From positions 1-17,461 of the forward strand of contig DXHG01000222.1 in NCBI GenBank assembly GCA_019113455.1: 17,461 nt of DNA, read 5' to 3'. Source of the DNA: Candidatus Treponema faecavium. Its GTDB lineage: Bacteria > Spirochaetota > Spirochaetia > Treponematales > Treponemataceae. Within the stretch, counting starts at the first letter, position 1. Each line of letters opens with the position of its first letter. Positions 15,085 through 17,461 of the stretch are shown piece by piece. The notes under the pieces are model-generated. The model was not told the DNA's origin, did not search any database, and saw only the letters and a program-made list of their open reading frames with translations. The position numbers and the translations under genes are program-made.

Positions 15085-15114
15085 GGCACGCCTGTGCCGC
15101 TGGGCCGTATACGG
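15085..15114. terminator. Possible weak bidirectional terminator between MCP and cyclase genes
   Basis: GGCAC (15085-15089)/GTGCC (15094-15098) forms a 5-bp hairpin with a 4-nt loop, followed by a 10-base perfect palindrome CCGTATACGG (15105-15114). These lie in the 62-base gap between two convergent stop codons. No T-tract is present, so the call rests on position. Confidence 0.3.
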
Positions 15115-15142
15115 GCGCGCCGCTTCTCTGGCTGCGCCTCTG

Positions 15143-16030
15143 TTACTGTGCTGTCGTTACCTGATTCTTTCCGTTTGCTTTTGACTGATACAGCGCTTTG
15201 TCAGCCGCGCCGATAAAGGTATTGAATTCGCTTTCTTCCTGCGGTGCGGATACGGCAAGGCCAATACTCACCGTCACTATCGGCAGCAGCGCGCCTTCTC
15301 CCGAGGCGAGCGCGAGCGATTCAACTGCGGCGCGGAGCGTCTCCGCTGTTTCCTGCGCGCTCTGCAGCGTACAGTCTGAAAGCAGCGCGATAAACTCTTC
15401 GCCGCCGAACCGGCTTAAAATAGCGTTTTTATGCTTTGCGGCGGCGGTGAGCTGCTCCGCAACCGTCTTCAGTATCACATCTCCCTGCGGATGGCCGTAT
15501 GTATCGTTGTAGTTCTTGAAATTGTCCACGTCTATCATCATAAGGGCAAGCGCGTGGTGCGTGTGCCTGTTCGCCTGCAATACAAGCTTGACCGTCTCGC
15601 TGAATCCGCGGCGGTTCAGAAGTCCGGTAAGCGTGTCCTTGAAAGAAAGCTCCCGCCATTTCTTTTGCTGTTCATCTTTTCGTATCGCGGTTTTTATGCG
15701 GGCAAGCAGTTCTCCCATGCTGAACGGCTTGGTAAGATAATCGTCCGCACCGGCTTCAAGCCCCTGTATGATGTCTTCTTCGGTGTTTTTCGCGGTGAGC
15801 AGGATAACCGGCGTCATAAGCGTTTTTCGCAGTTCCTGCAGTACCTGCAGTCCGGTAAGTTCAGGCAGCATAATGTCCATGAGAATAAGATCCCACGGCT
15901 CAACAAAAGCCGTCTGCAGTGCGCTCATCCCGTCTGTAACGGCAGTTACGCCGTATCCTGCGTGGGTGAGCTCAAGAGAAAGCAGGGACACCAGCCCCGG
16001 ATCATCTTCCACTAGTAAAACGCGGTTCAT
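15143..16030 (-). CDS. Response regulator with GGDEF output (diguanylate cyclase, PleD/WspR-like)
   Basis: 295 residues from ATG 16030; a GTG at 16045 would add five residues. Receiver domain about 1-118: acidic pocket Glu8/Asp9/Asp10, phosphoacceptor Asp52 (LILMDIMLP), Thr79 and Lys101 (KPF). GGDEF domain about 130-290: DTLTGLLNRRGF, IDVDNFKNYND and the active-site loop RFGGEEF (209-213), so cyclic-di-GMP synthesis from two GTP is expected once phosphorylated. At the position of the inhibitory I-site (RxxD, five residues before GGEEF) the sequence is HKNA, so product inhibition at that site is not expected. No kinase gene is adjacent. No Shine-Dalgarno is visible before the start, so the mRNA may be leaderless. 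Confidence 0.95.
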   Translation of the reverse strand: MNRVLLVEDDPGLVSLLSLELTHAGYGVTAVTDGMSALQTAFVEPWDLILMDIMLPELTGLQVLQELRKTLMTPVILLTAKNTEEDIIQGLEAGADDYLTKPFSMGELLARIKTAIRKDEQQKKWRELSFKDTLTGLLNRRGFSETVKLVLQANRHTHHALALMMIDVDNFKNYNDTYGHPQGDVILKTVAEQLTAAAKHKNAILSRFGGEEFIALLSDCTLQSAQETAETLRAAVESLALASGEGALLPIVTVSIGLAVSAPQEESEFNTFIGAADKALYQSKANGKNQVTTAQ

Positions 16031-16044
16031 GCATATAGTATGCA
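16030..16044. promoter_or_regulatory. Palindrome at the start of the diguanylate cyclase gene
   Basis: TGCATA-TAG-TATGCA, a perfect 6-bp inverted repeat whose inner edge touches the ATG of the cyclase gene. It contains a possible minus-strand -10 (CATACT or TACTAT). The -35 region is poor. It could be an operator overlapping a leaderless promoter. Confidence 0.35.
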
Positions 16045-16077
16045 CGCTTTTTGCGTTTTTTGCATTAAAACCGTATT

Positions 16078-16114
16078 AAAAAGTGCCGCGCGGGCAGGCG
16101 ATGCGCTCGCGGCA
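16078..16114 (-). terminator. Terminator-like hairpin facing the cyclase gene
   Basis: On the minus strand TGCCGCG (16114-16108), a 17-base spacer, CGCGGCA (16090-16084), then C and TTTTT (16082-16078). The stem is perfect over 7 bp. It lies upstream of the cyclase start, so it would stop antisense transcripts from the sulfatase side, or act as a leader terminator if the promoter is further upstream. The gap 16031-16203 holds only this and the two palindromes. Confidence 0.4.
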
Positions 16115-16150
16115 GTTTGCGCCGCATGGCTTGCTTTTCGCTGCGTGAGA

Positions 16151-16163
16151 TGCAATAATTGCA
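16151..16163. promoter_or_regulatory. Palindrome upstream of the sulfatase gene
   Basis: TGCAAT-A-ATTGCA, a perfect 6-bp inverted repeat around one central base, 40 bases before the sulfatase ATG. It overlaps a possible -35 (TTGCAC, 16159-16164). A/T-rich sequence (16174-16190) may contain the -10, but no single hexamer stands out. Candidate operator. Confidence 0.4.
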
Positions 16164-16203
16164 CAAGCGAAACTTTTTATCCTTAATTATACAGGAGCGG
16201 CTG

Positions 16204-17461
16204 ATGACAAGACCGAATATCGTGTTTTACTTTTCGGACCAGCAGCGCGCGGATACGTGCGGCTGTTATGGGCAGGAACTGGATATAACGCCCGTGCTCG
16301 ACGGACTTGCAGAAAGCGGCGCGTGTTTTGAACAGGCATTTTCTCCGCAGCCGGTATGCGGCCCCTGCCGCGCGCTGTTTCAGACGGGGCTCTACCCGAC
16401 AGAGACCGGCTGTTTCAGAAACAATATCAGCCTGCCGCCGCGGGTCAAAACGCTTGCGAACTGCCTTGAAGAGGCGGGCTACGAGACCGCCTACATCGGC
16501 AAGTGGCATCTGGCGTCAAACGACTACGCGCCGAACGGGCCCGATATGGACTATCAGACAAAGGCGGTGCCGCAGGAACTGCGCGGCGGGTATACGGGGT
16601 TCTGGCGCGCTTCCGACGTGCTCGAATTCACATCCGATGGATACGGCGGGTATGTCTTTGACGAGCACATGCGCCGCCGCGAGTTTTCAGGCTACCGCAC
16701 TGACTGCATTACCGATTTCGCACTCGAATTTCTTGACGGCTATCGCGGCGGGCGCCCGTTTTTTATGACCGTGTCGCATATCGAGCCGCACCATCAGAAT
16801 ACGGCTCGCCATTATCAGGGGCCGAAAGGCTCCAAAGAAAAGTATGCCGGCTGCCGCATACCGAGCGATCTTGCGGCGTTCCCGGAAGGGGATTACCGCG
16901 CGGAGTATCCCGATTATCTGGGCGCATGCGCGAGCCTTGATGAGAATCTCGGGCGCATTGTGCGCGCGCTTAAAGAAAAAGGCCTGTATGATAATACCGT
17001 TATTATTTATTCTTCCGACCACGGCTCGCATTTTAAGACGCGGAACCGCGACGCCCATCTGTGCGGCGCAGACGATTACAAGCGTACGTGCCATGACGCG
17101 GCGCTGCGCGTGCCGCTCGTGATTGCAGGCGGGCCGTTTGCCGGTAAAGGCCGCATACGGGACATGGTGAGTACGGCGAGTATCCCTAAGACGATTCTCG
17201 CGCTTGCCGGAATCAACGCGCCCGAGCTTGCAGGCGAAGACCTGCGGGACGTTGCCGCGGGCAGGACGGACGGGCGGAAAAACGAAATATTCGCGCAGAT
17301 ATCCGAAAGCCGCGTAGGCCGCTGCATACGAACGCCAGACTATCTGTATTCCGTGTACGCGCCGGGAAAAGACGGCTTTGTGTATATGGACAGCGGCGTG
17401 TATGCCGATGACTTTTTGTATGATCTGACCGCCGACCCCGACGAGCTGCACAACCTGATTG
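16204..17461 (+). CDS. Cys-type sulfatase (alkaline phosphatase superfamily), 3'-truncated by window edge
   Basis: 419 codons are visible and the frame is open to the window end, so the C-terminus is missing. Predicted to hydrolyse a sulfate (possibly phosphonate) ester. Start ATG 16204 with AGGAG (16193-16197) 6 bases upstream. N-terminus NIVFYFSDQQRADTCGCYG carries the metal site (Asp12, Gln13). Residues 52-56 are CGPCR, fitting the CxPxR signature in which Cys52 becomes formylglycine, followed by ALFQTGLYPTETG. GKWHL (Lys100, His102), SHIEPHH (His192) and SSDHG (Asp272, His273) are further active-site blocks; DLTADPDELHNL is the usual C-terminal motif. There is no signal peptide, so it should act in the cytosol. 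A Cys-type enzyme in an anaerobe needs a radical-SAM maturase (anSME), not seen in this window. Substrate unknown. Confidence 0.93.
   Translation, partial: MTRPNIVFYFSDQQRADTCGCYGQELDITPVLDGLAESGACFEQAFSPQPVCGPCRALFQTGLYPTETGCFRNNISLPPRVKTLANCLEEAGYETAYIGKWHLASNDYAPNGPDMDYQTKAVPQELRGGYTGFWRASDVLEFTSDGYGGYVFDEHMRRREFSGYRTDCITDFALEFLDGYRGGRPFFMTVSHIEPHHQNTARHYQGPKGSKEKYAGCRIPSDLAAFPEGDYRAEYPDYLGACASLDENLGRIVRALKEKGLYDNTVIIYSSDHGSHFKTRNRDAHLCGADDYKRTCHDAALRVPLVIAGGPFAGKGRIRDMVSTASIPKTILALAGINAPELAGEDLRDVAAGRTDGRKNEIFAQISESRVGRCIRTPDYLYSVYAPGKDGFVYMDSGVYADDFLYDLTADPDELHNLI

Noticed and set aside
1..17461. tRNA, rRNA, CRISPR, IS or phage content
   Set aside because: No cloverleaf, repeat-spacer array, transposase or integrase sequence was recognised on either strand.

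Overview
The window looks like a chromosomal stretch of a GC-rich spirochaete, most likely a Treponema or close relative. This is inferred from gene content: tandem TlyC/HlyC-type DUF21-CBS proteins, a PEGA-domain envelope protein, a many-membrane-segment chemotaxis receptor, a response regulator with GGDEF output, and a Cys-type sulfatase. Shine-Dalgarno use is weak or variable. The species cannot be named from sequence alone. There are no phage, IS, CRISPR, tRNA or rRNA features. Coding density is high and the genes are evenly GC-rich.

Layout. (1) Bases 1-6274, all plus strand: the 3' two-thirds of purL (purine synthesis), then a tight three-gene unit made of an exported thioredoxin-fold protein without a CXXC motif and two overlapping DUF21-CBS-CorC/HlyC membrane proteins. 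(2) Bases 6302-8801, minus strand: a RluA-type pseudouridine synthase and a beta-CASP metallo-beta-lactamase nuclease. They are separated by a good terminator and a consensus promoter that predicts a leaderless mRNA. (3) Bases 9032-12199, plus strand: an exported PEGA/Ig/beta-barrel-like protein, followed two codons later and in the same frame by a cardiolipin synthase; both point to the cell envelope. (4) Bases 12216-12896, minus strand: an exported ankyrin-repeat protein, convergent with cls; one hairpin covers both stop codons. (5) Bases 13218-15080, plus strand: a six-membrane-segment methyl-accepting chemotaxis protein behind a near-consensus promoter. It converges on a minus-strand receiver-GGDEF diguanylate cyclase (15143-16030). 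(6) Bases 16204 to the window end: a sulfatase running off the edge, divergent from the cyclase across a 173-base region rich in palindromes.

The least explained signal is a family of short related intergenic sequences (7157-7230, 8935-8980, 12990-13055). Each lies 30-75 bases upstream of the predicted promoter of a minus-strand gene and in the same orientation relative to that gene. Two copies share a 31-base block with three mismatches. The reading frame is not conserved between copies, so they look like non-coding elements. I did not find a clearly new multi-gene system. The best candidates for a second look are this repeat family, the redox-dead thioredoxin/DUF21 operon, and the beta-CASP protein with a roughly 42-residue insertion.
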